Origin: SZUA-547 sp963669265
GTDB taxonomy: Bacteria; Pseudomonadota; Alphaproteobacteria; Rhodobacterales; Rhodobacteraceae
Assembly (NCBI GenBank): GCA_963669265.1
Contig: OY769916.1
Coordinates: 3,782,001 to 3,846,000, forward strand
Direction: 5' to 3'
Length of the DNA: 64,000 bases
Shown here: piece after piece, positions 20,303 through 29,676 of the stretch
Layout: each line of letters opens with the position of its first letter
Numbering within the stretch: position 1 is the stretch's first letter
Translations under genes and position numbers: made by a program
The notes under the pieces: model-generated
The model's input: the letters and a program-made list of their open reading frames with translations, nothing else
Database searches by the model: none
Told to the model about the DNA's origin: nothing

Positions 20303-21412
20303 TTATTGCTTGAAATGCTTCGACAGGCGCAGCCCCTGCGCCTGATAGTTTGATCCGATATCTGATCCATAGAGCACTTCAGGCGTCTGCTGCATCGGCT
20401 CATAGACCAACCGGCCGACAATCTGCCCATGCTCCAGCGCAAACGGCGCGTCGTGGCAGCGAACCTCCAGAACCCCGCGAGATCCCGTTCCGCCTGTCTT
20501 CGCATGCCCGAAGCCGGGATCGAAGAACCCTGCGTAATGCACGCGGAACTCGCCCGCGACGGCGAGATAGGGCGCCATTTCCGCCGCGCAGTCAGGCGGC
20601 ACATGCACCGCCTCCCGGCTGACGAGAATGTAGAAAGCCCCCGGATCGAGGATCACGCCGCCGCCGCCGCGCGCCTCCACCGGCTCCCAGAACTCGTCAA
20701 TCGGATAATGGCCGATTTTCTCCAGATCGATCAGCCCGGTGTGGCGCTTGGCCCGGAAACCGATGGGGCCGTCCTGACGCGGCCTCAGATCGACCGAGAA
20801 CCCCAAACCCTCCTGGATCAGCGGGTCGACATCGACCAGCGTCACGCGTTCGTGCAGATCGCGCAGCTCGGCGTCGGTGAACGCCCGCGCGTCGCCCTGC
20901 CGGAACCGAATCTGGTTCAGCCGCACGCCCGGGCGCGCCAGAACCGAGAAGGTCAGCGGCGAGATCTCCGCATAGAGCGGACCGTCATAGCCGGCGTCGA
21001 TCCGGTCGAATTCCACGCCTTCATCCGTGATCAGCCGCGTCAGCAGGTCCAGCCGCCCGGTGGAGCTTTTGGCGTTGGCGATGGCGGAGACGTCGACGGG
21101 CAGGCGCAGGCGTTCCATCAACGGAACCACATAGACGCAGCCTCGCTCCAGCGCCGCGCCCCGGCTGAGATCGACCTCATGCATGCCGAACTCATCCAGA
21201 CGTTCGGCCACCGTGCGCCCGCGCCCCGCCAGAAAGCTCGCGCGCACCCGCCACGCCTTGGCGCCCAGCCTCAGGTCCAGGCTGGCGGGCTGGATCTGCG
21301 CCGTCTCGACCGCAGGCGCCGCGCTGATGGCGCCCGACTCGATCAGACGCCGAATCGCCTGATAGGGCAGTACGCCGGCTTTGTGGTCGGTCTGAGCGTC
21401 GCGTGAGGTCAT
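20303..21412 (-). CDS. dcd: 2'-deoxycytidine 5'-triphosphate deaminase, long double-domain form
   Basis: At 369 residues it is about twice the length of E. coli Dcd. It matches the alphaproteobacterial long form with two dUTPase-fold repeats: IQPASLDLRLG, then ANAKSSTGRLDLLTRL in the first, and GFFDPGFGHAK with RCHDAPFALEHGQIVGRL in the second. It converts dCTP to dUTP for thymidylate synthesis. It ends 3 bp from the convergent rhodanese-like gene. Confidence 0.88.
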   Translation of the reverse strand: MTSRDAQTDHKAGVLPYQAIRRLIESGAISAAPAVETAQIQPASLDLRLGAKAWRVRASFLAGRGRTVAERLDEFGMHEVDLSRGAALERGCVYVVPLMERLRLPVDVSAIANAKSSTGRLDLLTRLITDEGVEFDRIDAGYDGPLYAEISPLTFSVLARPGVRLNQIRFRQGDARAFTDAELRDLHERVTLVDVDPLIQEGLGFSVDLRPRQDGPIGFRAKRHTGLIDLEKIGHYPIDEFWEPVEARGGGGVILDPGAFYILVSREAVHVPPDCAAEMAPYLAVAGEFRVHYAGFFDPGFGHAKTGGTGSRGVLEVRCHDAPFALEHGQIVGRLVYEPMQQTPEVLYGSDIGSNYQAQGLRLSKHFKQ

Positions 21413-21515
21413 GGGAACACTGGCGGTTTCTGGAGAAATGGGGAAATGCGTCCCGCACTTTCGCCGCGCGGCGGGGCAGGGTCAACGGCGTCCTGCGACG
21501 CGCGACGCCGGAAAC

Positions 21516-21543
21516 GAAAAACGCCAGCCCGAAGACTGGCGTT
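21516..21543 (-). terminator. Intrinsic terminator of tRNA-Pro
   Basis: Read on the minus strand, AACGCCAG, an 8-nt loop and CTGGCGTT are followed by TTTCGTTT. This perfect 8-bp stem with a T-rich tail begins 8 bp after the mature tRNA 3' end and is a convincing rho-independent terminator. Confidence 0.8.
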
Positions 21544-21551
21544 CTTTGGAT

Positions 21552-21628
21552 TGGTCGGGCCGGCGAGATTCGAACTCACGACCTCTTGCGCCCCATGCAA
21601 GCGCGCTACCAAGCTGCGCCACGGCCCG
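21552..21628 (-). tRNA. tRNA-Pro (anticodon GGG)
   Basis: The 77-nt minus-strand sequence folds as a cloverleaf: acceptor CGGGCCG / CGGCCCG, D arm GCGC...GCGC, anticodon stem CTTGC / GCAAG with loop ATGGGGC giving anticodon GGG, and T arm with GTTCGAATC. The 3' CCA is encoded. It reads proline codon CCC (and CCU by wobble). Confidence 0.95.
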
Positions 21629-21697
21629 ACATGTGCCCGCGTTATAGCGGTTGGGCCGGGCGAGGCAACCGGATTTGCGCGCCGCTCCGCGAGCGGA

Positions 21698-22192
21698 TCA
21701 GGCGCTCGCGCGCAACCGATCGCGCAGCGAAGTCAGTCGCCGGATCGTCGCTTCGATTCGGGCGCGACGGGCCGCGTCCTCATCAACGACCGGATCCTCG
21801 CTATGATCGGTCGGCGCGATCGTGAGCGATGGGCGCGAGTCGCCGCCGCTGACCACGGTGGAGCTTCCACCCCCGCCAGACGCGACTTTGCGCTCTTCGA
21901 CTTCGATGACGACCTCCGCAGCGTTTCCGCCCCGGGCGAAGACGCTCTTAACACCCTGTTCCCGAAGAACTTTCTGGACGCCTTTGATGGTGAGCCCGTC
22001 GGTGTAAAGAAGTTCTCTGATGCCGCGCAGAAGGTCCACATCCGCAGGCCGATAGTAGCGGCGGCCGCCGCCCCGCTTCATCGGTTTCACCTGCGCGAAC
22101 TTGCTCTCCCAAAATCGGAGAACATGCGCCGGCACGTCCAGCTCTTCCGCCACCTCAGAGATGGTTCGGAATGCCGATGGCGATTTGCTCAT
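21698..22192 (-). CDS. MerR-family transcriptional regulator
   Basis: A 164-residue protein with an N-terminal MerR-type winged helix (TISEVAEELDVPAHVLRFWE and RRYYRPADVDLLRGI). The middle is low-complexity (SGGGGSSTVVSGG) and the C-terminus is helical. No metal-binding cysteine pattern is seen. This regulator is conserved next to ihfA in many alphaproteobacteria, also as here on the same strand 40 bp downstream; its targets are not known to me. Confidence 0.88.
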   Translation of the reverse strand: MSKSPSAFRTISEVAEELDVPAHVLRFWESKFAQVKPMKRGGGRRYYRPADVDLLRGIRELLYTDGLTIKGVQKVLREQGVKSVFARGGNAAEVVIEVEERKVASGGGGSSTVVSGGDSRPSLTIAPTDHSEDPVVDEDAARRARIEATIRRLTSLRDRLRASA

Positions 22193-22232
22193 TGCCTCTT
22201 GGTCTCCAATTGTGCGTGGAGGCCGCGGTTAT

Positions 22233-22535
22233 TTAGCCGCTTTGGCCCTCGTTGATCCGGTCCTTCAGCACATGAGAGGGTCGGAACACGAGCACTCGGC
22301 GCGGTGGGATCGGAACTTCCGTCCCTGTCTTTGGGTTGCGCCCCACACGCTCGTTTTTCTGACGTACGCTAAAGGTCCCGAAGGACGAGATTTTTACTGT
22401 TTCACCACGCACTAGAGCATCGGACATATGGGCGAGAACGCTCTCGACCAAATCCGCCGATTCGTTACGGGAAAGACCGACTTCGCGATAAACTGCTTCG
22501 CTCAGATCGGCGCGCGTCAGTGTGCTGCCGCCCAT
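22233..22535 (-). CDS. ihfA: Integration host factor subunit alpha
   Basis: A 100-residue HU/IHF-family DNA-bending protein; with IhfB it forms the heterodimer that makes sharp bends in DNA for replication, transcription and recombination. TLTRADLSEAVYREVGLSR is the IHF-alpha start, and GRNPKTG with the PPRRVLVFRPS beta-arm region completes the signature. It lies between fabH and the MerR gene on the same strand. Confidence 0.95.
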   Translation of the reverse strand: MGGSTLTRADLSEAVYREVGLSRNESADLVESVLAHMSDALVRGETVKISSFGTFSVRQKNERVGRNPKTGTEVPIPPRRVLVFRPSHVLKDRINEGQSG

Positions 22536-22689
22536 GTCGGTCCCCTCGCTGTTTGCACAGATCGACGAAAAGTCGCTCTATGTCTCAGGCTAAGAGCCTA
22601 CGTAGCGCGGGAAATAGAGTCAATATCAAAGGGTTGCGAGACGCTTTGAACGCGAAGACTCACTTATGGGAATGCTGCAATGCGGCAAA

Positions 22690-23667
22690 TCACCAGCGGA
22701 GCAGCGCGGATCCCCAGGCGAGGCCGCCGCCAATGGCCTCCATCAGCAGCAAATCGCCCTCGTTGATCTTCCCGCTCCGCACCGCGGCATCCAACGCCAA
22801 GGGGATCGACGCGGCCGAGGTGTTTCCGTGCTCATGCACAGTGACGATCACCTTTTCCATCGGCACGCCGGCCTTCTTGGCGGTGCGCTCGATGATTCGG
22901 ATATTGGCCTGATGCGGCACGATCCAGTCGATCTCCTCGCTGGTGACGCCGACTTTATCCATCGCCTCATGCGCCACGTCGGCGAGCTTAGTGACCGCAT
23001 GCTTAAACACTTCGCGGCCTGACATGCGCAGATACCCGACCTCTCCGGTGGAGGAGGGGCCGCCATCGACATAGAGGATCTCGTTATGCCGCCCGTCCGA
23101 ATGCAGGCAGGTGGTCAGAACGCCGGAATCCGAGGTCTCTCCGGCGCACTCTTCGGCCTTTAGCACGATCGCGCCGCTGCCGTCGCCAAAGAGTACGCAG
23201 GTGGATCTGTCATCCCAATCGAGAATGCGAGAGAAGGTCTCAGCGCCGATCACCAAAGCGGTTTTGGCGCCGCCGGCGCGAATGAAGTTATCCGCCGTCG
23301 CCAGCGCAAAGACGAATCCGGCGCAGACTGCTTGAACGTCGAAGGCTGAGCCGCCCTCCATGCCCAACGCCGCCTGAACCTTGGTCGCGGTCGATGGGAA
23401 CGTCTGGTCGGGGGTTGAAGTCGCCACGACGATCAGATCGACATCCGCGCCGGTCAGACCCGCCATATCCAGCGCCCTGCGCGCCGCTTCGATAGCGAGG
23501 TCGGACGTGTACTGATCCTCGCGCGCGAAATGGCGGCGCTTGATCCCGGATCGCGTCGTGATCCACTCGTCGCTCGTATCCACGCGCTGGGCCAGATCGT
23601 CATTCGTGACGACCTTTTCAGGCAGATAGGAACCGCATCCTACGGCGATGGCGCGTGTGACGGTCAT
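22690..23667 (-). CDS. fabH: Beta-ketoacyl-ACP synthase III
   Basis: A 325-residue enzyme that starts fatty-acid synthesis by condensing acetyl-CoA with malonyl-ACP. The Cys-His-Asn triad is visible: C115 in AVCAGF, H252 in VPHQANIRI and N282 in HGNTSAAS. The substrate loop EWITTRSGIKRR is near the start. The ATG overlaps the plsX stop as ATGA, so fabH and plsX are co-transcribed and coupled. Confidence 0.96.
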   Translation of the reverse strand: MTVTRAIAVGCGSYLPEKVVTNDDLAQRVDTSDEWITTRSGIKRRHFAREDQYTSDLAIEAARRALDMAGLTGADVDLIVVATSTPDQTFPSTATKVQAALGMEGGSAFDVQAVCAGFVFALATADNFIRAGGAKTALVIGAETFSRILDWDDRSTCVLFGDGSGAIVLKAEECAGETSDSGVLTTCLHSDGRHNEILYVDGGPSSTGEVGYLRMSGREVFKHAVTKLADVAHEAMDKVGVTSEEIDWIVPHQANIRIIERTAKKAGVPMEKVIVTVHEHGNTSAASIPLALDAAVRSGKINEGDLLLMEAIGGGLAWGSALLRW

Positions 23668-24743
23668 GTTTGGGAACTCTCCGATTCGCTTGTCGCGGAA
23701 TCGTCACTTTTCTCTTCCAATTGCAGCAATGCAACCTGTGCGGCGATACGATCGGAGAATCCGGTCTGCGCCATCCGCCACGCCAGCTTGATCGCGGCTG
23801 AAAATCCGGTTGGATCGGCAGAGCCGTGACTTTTCACCACGGCGCCGTTCAGGCCGAGGAAGACGCCGCCATTCACGCGGCGGGGATCGATCTTTTTTTT
23901 CAATCGTCTCAGCGACGTATACGCAAACAGCGCGCCGAGTTTGGACAGAGGGCTATGGGCGAAGGAGTGTTTCAGCGAGTTGCTGATGAAGGTCGCCGTG
24001 CCCTCTGCGGTCTTCAGAGCGACATTGCCGGTGAACCCGTCTGTCACGATCACGTCAACGCGACCGGACGGGATGTCGCTGCCCTCGACAAAGTCGACAT
24101 ATTCAAAGGCGCAGTCCGTCGCAGCGGCGGAGATCAGCTGGGAGGCTTCCTGAAGCTGTTTTCTGCCTTTGGTCTTTTCCGCGCCGACATTCAGAAGACC
24201 GACGCGCGGGTGGTCCAGGCCAAAGCCAAGTCGGGCGTATTCCGCCCCCATGACCGCATATTGCACCAGCGATTCCGGCTCGGCGCGCACATCCGCGCCG
24301 ACATCAAGGACGATGTTGTATCCCTGTTTCGAGCGTGACGGCCAGAATACCCCAATGGCGGGCCGCTGCACGCCGGGCGATTTGCGCAACTTCAGCATCG
24401 CCATCGCCATCAGCGCGCCGGTGTTGCCGCAGGAGACCGCCGCCTGCGCCTCGCCCCGCGCGACCGACTCCAGGGAGCTCCACATGCTGGTGCCCTTGGC
24501 CGCACGCATCGCGCGCGACGGTTTGTCGTGCATCGCGACCGTATCCGGCGCATGCCGGACCTCGCACCGGTCCTCCAGTTCAGAGCGCCGGTGGAGAAGC
24601 GGAGTCAGTTCCGCCTCATCCCCATGCAGGATGAAGCGAAGCTCCTCGTTCTTTTTCGCGGAGATATCCAGCCCAGCGACCACGGCCGCCGGGCCGTGAT
24701 CACCGCCCATAGCGTCAATTGCGAGGACGGTCTGACTGCTCAT
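23664..24743 (-). CDS. plsX: Phosphate acyltransferase
   Basis: A 359-residue enzyme that makes acyl-phosphate from acyl-ACP, the first committed step towards phosphatidic acid in bacteria. It opens with LAIDAMGGDHGPAAVVAG and contains AAVSCGNTGALMAM, both standard for PlsX. It stands between rpmF and fabH in the widely conserved rpmF-plsX-fabH order. Confidence 0.96.
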   Translation of the reverse strand: MSSQTVLAIDAMGGDHGPAAVVAGLDISAKKNEELRFILHGDEAELTPLLHRRSELEDRCEVRHAPDTVAMHDKPSRAMRAAKGTSMWSSLESVARGEAQAAVSCGNTGALMAMAMLKLRKSPGVQRPAIGVFWPSRSKQGYNIVLDVGADVRAEPESLVQYAVMGAEYARLGFGLDHPRVGLLNVGAEKTKGRKQLQEASQLISAAATDCAFEYVDFVEGSDIPSGRVDVIVTDGFTGNVALKTAEGTATFISNSLKHSFAHSPLSKLGALFAYTSLRRLKKKIDPRRVNGGVFLGLNGAVVKSHGSADPTGFSAAIKLAWRMAQTGFSDRIAAQVALLQLEEKSDDSATSESESSQT

Positions 24744-24791
24744 ACGGGCAACGCGGCGACATGTTCTGCGGTCGCAGGCGCGACCGCAAAA

Positions 24792-24998
24792 TTATGCGGC
24801 GTCTTCGTCCAGATCGAAATCTTCGACCTCAGAGACCACTTCGCGGCCATCATAGTGACCGCAGGCTCCGCAGACGTGATGCGGGCGCTTCAGCTCGCCG
24901 CAATTCGGGCATTCGGCGTGGGCCGAGCCGGTCAGCGAGTCGTGAGCGCGGCGCATATTGCGCTTCGAACGCGTCACCTTGTTGCGTGGGACGGCCAT
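24792..24998 (-). CDS. rpmF: 50S ribosomal protein L32
   Basis: A 68-residue basic protein starting MAVPRNKVTRSKRNMRR, with a zinc ribbon CPNC and CGACG and an acidic C-terminus. The sequence and its place upstream of plsX are diagnostic. Confidence 0.97.
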   Translation of the reverse strand: MAVPRNKVTRSKRNMRRAHDSLTGSAHAECPNCGELKRPHHVCGACGHYDGREVVSEVEDFDLDEDAA

Positions 24999-25244
24999 GT
25001 CTCAACCTCTGTCCTTGTTCGCCCGGCCCCATTGGTCCCGGCGCATTGTTCGTCCATCCGGCTTTGCCGCGCGGCGCTCTGCTCAGGCGAACCTGACCGG
25101 CGCTGTCGCAAGACGCCAAAGCCCAATAGACAATGTCGAAAACGAGACGCGGAACATACTCAGATTTAGACACGCCGCAACCTCTTTATCGCCCCTCTGA
25201 GTTCAGAGTGTGGCGTTGCGGACGCTATGTGTCCAGCCGCGCGA

Positions 25245-25820
25245 TCAGTCCGGGTCGCCGCCATTCTCCTCAAGCTTGCGTTTCAACTCCGCAAGGCCCG
25301 CAAAGGGTTTGACCGCCTCATCCGTCAACGGGGCTGCACCCGGCGGCCCGGCTGAAAGCGCCTCGACCTCCACACCGTCGGCGCGCGGATAGGGGTCGAT
25401 GGCGAGCGCCGCCGCCTCCGCCGCAATCTCGCCCACATCGATTTCGTCGGTCAGAGGCTCGGGCGGATCTTCACCTTCCGGATCGAAGTCATCTTCCGGC
25501 TCAACGCGATGCGCGGGCAGAAACCGCCGCTCGATTCGCTCTTTCAGGCGCGTCTCCACCGGGTCCATCGTCACGACGCAGCGCTGGATGAGATGCGCCG
25601 AGACGTCGCCCCTGAACGTGACGCCGCCAGGTTCGGAGACCAGTTTGGCCTTCACCGAGAACGACTTGACCTCAAGGACGCCGAAGCGCTCCGCAAGCGC
25701 GTCGCATTCGCCTTTGCGCGCTGATTCCCTGATTGAACTCCTCGCCCCCGCTTTGGGCGTCGCGACGATGCGGGAGAATTCTGGCGTAATCGAATCCGCT
25801 TTGATCGTGTCGGCGCTCAT
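25245..25820 (-). CDS. YceD/DUF177 family protein
   Basis: A 191-residue acidic protein matching the DUF177 family, needed for 23S rRNA accumulation in some bacteria. Typical features are LVSEPGGVTFRGDVSAHLIQ followed by C-V-V-T, and then the acidic run with LTDEIDVGEIAAEAAALAIDPYP. The conserved cysteine is present. It lies upstream of rpmF on the same strand, as in most bacteria, and is divergent from bamE. Confidence 0.9.
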   Translation of the reverse strand: MSADTIKADSITPEFSRIVATPKAGARSSIRESARKGECDALAERFGVLEVKSFSVKAKLVSEPGGVTFRGDVSAHLIQRCVVTMDPVETRLKERIERRFLPAHRVEPEDDFDPEGEDPPEPLTDEIDVGEIAAEAAALAIDPYPRADGVEVEALSAGPPGAAPLTDEAVKPFAGLAELKRKLEENGGDPD

Positions 25821-26008
25821 GCGACATATCCCTTGCTCGCCGGTTCCTCAAGCGCCGCTCAACGAACCGTGTTGGCGGCTGATCCCGGTGGAGCGCTTGA
25901 ATTTACACCAAGCGCGAGGTAGGTCCATCGGGAGCGTCGCGACAAAGCGGACGCAATCGCATGTTCGCCGGCTCAAGGCGAGCGAAGAGAGGCAAATCCG
26001 GGGTGCAC

Positions 26009-26500
26009 ATGCGCAAGACGAGTCTCATCAATGGTCGGACCGTTTTTCGGAACGCTGTGATTTGCGGCGTCGCCGCGCTGACGCTCGCCGCATGTGGCGA
26101 GCCGCGCTATGCAGTGCACGGCTATGCGCCGCGATCGGACGAATTGCAGCGCCTGACGGCCGGCGAGGACACCACGTCGAGCGTGCGCCGCAAGCTGGGC
26201 GAGCCGACCATTATCGGCACTTTTGAGGAGAACGCCTGGTACTACGTGTCCACTGTCTCGGAACAGCGCACCTATCATCATCCTGAGCCGATCGACCGCA
26301 CCGTCGTCCGTCTTGCGTTTAGCGAGGTTGGGGTGCTGGAGGGCGTCAACCGCTTTGGGCTGGAGGAAGGGCGCGTTATCGATCTCGAGACTCGTACGAC
26401 GCCCACATATGGCCGCGAGCTGACCATCGTGCAGCAGCTCTTTGGCAATATCGGCCGGTTTAACGAAGGCGGTGGCGGCCTCTTCGGCTCGGGCAACTAG
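26009..26500 (+). CDS. bamE: Outer membrane assembly lipoprotein BamE (SmpA/OmlA)
   Basis: A 163-residue lipoprotein. The signal peptide ends in the lipobox LAAC near residue 29. The BamE fold shows as TSSVRRKLGEPTIIGTFEENAWYYVS, with the second repeat FSEVGVLEGVN. It is part of the BAM complex that inserts beta-barrel proteins into the outer membrane. The ATG at 26009 was preferred over upstream in-frame starts because it gives a compact signal peptide. Confidence 0.88.
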   Translation: MRKTSLINGRTVFRNAVICGVAALTLAACGEPRYAVHGYAPRSDELQRLTAGEDTTSSVRRKLGEPTIIGTFEENAWYYVSTVSEQRTYHHPEPIDRTVVRLAFSEVGVLEGVNRFGLEEGRVIDLETRTTPTYGRELTIVQQLFGNIGRFNEGGGGLFGSGN

Positions 26501-26527
26501 GGCCGACGCAGCGTCAACCTCCCAGTT

Positions 26528-27781
26528 TCAGTCCAGGGCAGGCTCTGGCTTCGGCGGCGCCAGCCAGATCCAGAGCAAGGCCGCCCCGCCCAGCGCCAGA
26601 AACGGCGCGATGGCTAGGTTGACAGCGTTCCATCCGTAGATATTGAGCAGCGCGCCGGATCCGAAAGAGGCGGCGGCGGCCATGCCGAAGACGATCATGT
26701 CATTCGCGGCTTGAACCTTCGCGCGCTCCTCCGGCCGGTGGCATTCGGTCAACATCGACGTGCCGCCGATAAAGCCGAAATTCCAGCCCAGACCCAGTAA
26801 AATGAGCGCGATATAGAACCGCTCGATCTCAATACCCGACAGCGCCACCGCCGCGCAGCCGGCGATCATCGCCAGTCCAGCGCCAATGATGCGAAGATGG
26901 CCGAAGCGGGAAATTAGCCAGCCGGTTAAGAAGCTGGGCGCGAACATCGCGACGGCGTGCCAGCGCACCACATCAGCCGATTGCTCGGTTCCGAAACCGC
27001 AGATCTGCATGGCGAGCGGCGTCGACGTCATCACCAGCATCATCAGCGAATAGGAGACGAGCGAAGATATGATCGCCACAGTCGCTTTGGGTTGCGCGAG
27101 GATCGAGAGCAATGGCCGGCCGGAAGACGCGCCTTTCGCCTTCTTCGGTGGGGTTGGGATCGACAGGAACGCCAGCACGAGCGCGCCCAACACGTTGATC
27201 GCGGCGGCGGCGATGAACACGCTCGCGAATGGCAGGGGCGTCAGCACGCCCTCGGTCAGCCGCAGAACTTCAGGCGCGGCGATGGTGCCAAAGAGCCCCC
27301 CGGCCATGACCCAAGAGATCGCCTTGGGCTTGAAGGCGGCCGAGGCCGTGTCGGCGGCGGCGAAACGCATATAGCCCTGGCTCGACATGTAGACGCCGGT
27401 GCAGCCCGCGGAGACAACGAGGATCGGGAACGACCCGACCAGGATCGCCAGCGCGCCCAGCGCCGCGCCCACGCCGCCGAACCCGGCGCCCAGCAGAAAC
27501 CCGGCCCGCCGCCCGAACCGCGCCATGAACAGCGACAGCGGCGCGGCGGTCAGCATCGAGATCAGCGCCGCTAGCCCGATCGGCGCGGTTGCGAAGGCCT
27601 TGTTCTCCGCCAGCATCTGCCCCGCCAGCGGGTGAAGCACGATGAAAAGGCCCATCTGGGTGGAGAGGATGCCCATCGCGGCGCAAAGCACCACGACGTT
27701 GCGCTTAGCTAGCCGGTCGTCTGGGACCCGGTCAGCCTCCACATCCTCAGCGATGTCTGAAACGGTCATTCGCGCGCTCAC
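26528..27781 (-). CDS. MFS transporter
   Basis: A 417-residue protein with about twelve hydrophobic segments and the motif FMARFGRRAGFLLGAG between helices 2 and 3. PPKKAKGASSGRP in the middle is the cytoplasmic loop between the two six-helix halves. The substrate cannot be told from sequence. The GTG at 27781 has AGAGG 6 nt upstream; an ATG at 27769 is possible but its spacing to GGAG is long. It is divergent from the GST gene. Confidence 0.82.
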   Translation of the reverse strand: MSARMTVSDIAEDVEADRVPDDRLAKRNVVVLCAAMGILSTQMGLFIVLHPLAGQMLAENKAFATAPIGLAALISMLTAAPLSLFMARFGRRAGFLLGAGFGGVGAALGALAILVGSFPILVVSAGCTGVYMSSQGYMRFAAADTASAAFKPKAISWVMAGGLFGTIAAPEVLRLTEGVLTPLPFASVFIAAAAINVLGALVLAFLSIPTPPKKAKGASSGRPLLSILAQPKATVAIISSLVSYSLMMLVMTSTPLAMQICGFGTEQSADVVRWHAVAMFAPSFLTGWLISRFGHLRIIGAGLAMIAGCAAVALSGIEIERFYIALILLGLGWNFGFIGGTSMLTECHRPEERAKVQAANDMIVFGMAAAASFGSGALLNIYGWNAVNLAIAPFLALGGAALLWIWLAPPKPEPALD

Positions 27782-27928
27782 TCTCCACCTCTGGTGGCTT
27801 ACTGCGCTGCGGGGACGGGGGCAAGCGGGCTCGGGCGCCCTTGGCTATCCCGACGGACGCGCTAGGTTCGGTAGATCGCGAAAACGCCGCGCCAACGAAA
27901 AGCGGCCAAGACCAAGGGACACGCAAAA

Positions 27929-28873
27929 ATGACCGACCCGGCGTCCGAGATCATCCTTCACAACTATCCGCAGTCTCCGGTGGCGGAGAAGGTGCGCGTC
28001 GCGCTGGGCGTCAAGGGCGCCGACTGGCGCTCGGTGGAGATCCCCCGCCTGCCGCCGAAACCGATGCTGACGCGGCTGACGGGCGGATATCGCCGCACGC
28101 CGGTGATGCAGATCGGCGCGGACATCTATTGCGACAGCCAGCGCATCATTCGGGAGTTTGAGCGCCGCTTGCCCCAGCCGAGCCTGTTTCCGACCAGCAA
28201 TGCCGGGCTGATGTGGTGCCTCAGCCGCTGGACCGACGGCGACCTTTTCGATCTTGGCGTGAAGATCGTGCTGGGGGCGGCGGGCGATGATCTGCCCACT
28301 GATTTCGCCGAGGATCGCGGGCGGCTCTATTTCGGGCCGGACTGGGCCGAGGGGCTGAAACAGGCGGGGGCGGAGCTGCCGCATCTCGTCTCGCAGATGC
28401 GGGCGCCGCTGGCGTGGCTGGAGCAGCAATTGTCGGACGGGCGCGCGTTCCTGTTGGGCGATCAGCCCGCCGCGATCGACGCGCAGTTCTATCATGTGGT
28501 CTGGTTCGTGCGCGGCCGCTGGAACGGCGGGCCGACTCTGCTGTCCGAATTCCCGGCGCTGGTGCGGTGGGAGGACGCGATCCGCGCCATGGGCCATGGC
28601 CGGATGCGAGAGATGACGGCGGAGGAGGCGATCGCGCGCGCCGCCGCGTGCGAGCCGATCCCGCTGCCGGGCGAGATCCACAACGACCCGCAAGGCCTGA
28701 CGGCGGGGATGGCGGTCAGCGTCTCGCCCGATCTCGACGGCGGCGAGCAGCCGGTGGCGGGGCGGGTGGTCGCGGCGGATGCGGAGACGATCAGCATCGC
28801 GCGTGAGGATGCGGAGGCGGGCGCGATCCATGTGCACTTCCCCCGGCGGGGCTATCGGGTCAGCGAGGCCTAG
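27929..28873 (+). CDS. Glutathione S-transferase family protein with C-terminal extension
   Basis: A 314-residue protein. Residues about 6-85 are a GST thioredoxin-like domain (YPQSPVAEKVRVALGV, RRTPVMQIGADIYCDSQRI). A helical GST C-domain follows to about residue 240. The last ~70 residues (AGMAVSVSPD... ending RRGYRV) form a small beta-rich extra domain not seen in ordinary GSTs. AAGGGA lies 9 nt before the ATG. Substrate unknown; the neighbouring MFS and P450 genes suggest detoxification, but this is only context. Confidence 0.8.
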   Translation: MTDPASEIILHNYPQSPVAEKVRVALGVKGADWRSVEIPRLPPKPMLTRLTGGYRRTPVMQIGADIYCDSQRIIREFERRLPQPSLFPTSNAGLMWCLSRWTDGDLFDLGVKIVLGAAGDDLPTDFAEDRGRLYFGPDWAEGLKQAGAELPHLVSQMRAPLAWLEQQLSDGRAFLLGDQPAAIDAQFYHVVWFVRGRWNGGPTLLSEFPALVRWEDAIRAMGHGRMREMTAEEAIARAAACEPIPLPGEIHNDPQGLTAGMAVSVSPDLDGGEQPVAGRVVAADAETISIAREDAEAGAIHVHFPRRGYRVSEA

Positions 28874-28994
28874 GCGCAGGAGGCGAGCCACGCCTTCCAT
28901 TGACGGTCGGCTGCGCGACAGGCAAACCAACGTCGAGCTGAACGCCACCAAGTTCGAGTTGGCGATCTAAAGAGCAGAGTCTGGGAGTCAACTA

Positions 28995-29633
28995 ATGCGC
29001 TGCTACAAGTTGCATAAGGATTTCGACTGTGGCGTGTCGCTCAGTTATTCGCTCAATACGAGCCGGGAAGACATCGTGCCGCGCCCGCCGGGGACATGGT
29101 TTCATCTTAAAGACATGGACTTCACGCCGGGCTGGCGATTTTCCGAGAAGACTCGCGCGGAAGTCGCGAAAATGACGATGTTGATCAATCCGGCTATTCC
29201 ACAGTTGCCAGACGTTATTGGCGATTTTTCGATCATCCTGACTTCTCCCCCTGCCTTCTGTGCGGCGTTAAAGCAGGCGGTTGAGGGGTTCGACCCTGAT
29301 CTTTGCGACTTTCTGGAGGTCGACCCGTTCTGGAGCAAAAGCGAGCAACGGGAGTACCCGGGGCTGGGATATTGTCTGACGTCGATCCGCAAGCGGATCG
29401 ACGCCTGGGACCGGGAAAAGTGCAAAGTCGTTGAAATGACCCGCCGCAACGGAACAACCTGGTTCACGACGTCCGGCAAGCGGGTGGCGCGAGCTTCGGC
29501 GCTTGAAGGCGCGGTGCTGTGGCGCGACGCCTACACCAATGACCCGCTTTGTACTGACACGTTCAAGGATCTGGCGGAAGCTGCAGGTTGTGCTGGTATG
29601 GGATTTTACGAGATCGAAGTCAGCGATAGTTGA
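28995..29633 (+). CDS. Imm11/DUF1629-like protein
   Basis: A 212-residue soluble protein. It resembles DUF1629 (immunity protein family 11) in three places: ILTSPPAFCAALKQAVEG followed by F-D-P, GYCLTSIRKRIDAWDREKCK, and the C-terminal TFKDLAEAAGCAGMGFYEI. Such proteins often neutralise polymorphic toxins, though many are orphans. No toxin gene is seen beside it. GGGAG precedes the ATG at 28995. Base composition is lower in GC than its neighbours, consistent with transfer. The family match is by eye. Confidence 0.6.
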   Translation: MRCYKLHKDFDCGVSLSYSLNTSREDIVPRPPGTWFHLKDMDFTPGWRFSEKTRAEVAKMTMLINPAIPQLPDVIGDFSIILTSPPAFCAALKQAVEGFDPDLCDFLEVDPFWSKSEQREYPGLGYCLTSIRKRIDAWDREKCKVVEMTRRNGTTWFTTSGKRVARASALEGAVLWRDAYTNDPLCTDTFKDLAEAAGCAGMGFYEIEVSDS

Positions 29634-29676
29634 AGCGCCCGCCCTCGGGCCGGGTGCTCCAAATTCGGATAGCGCC

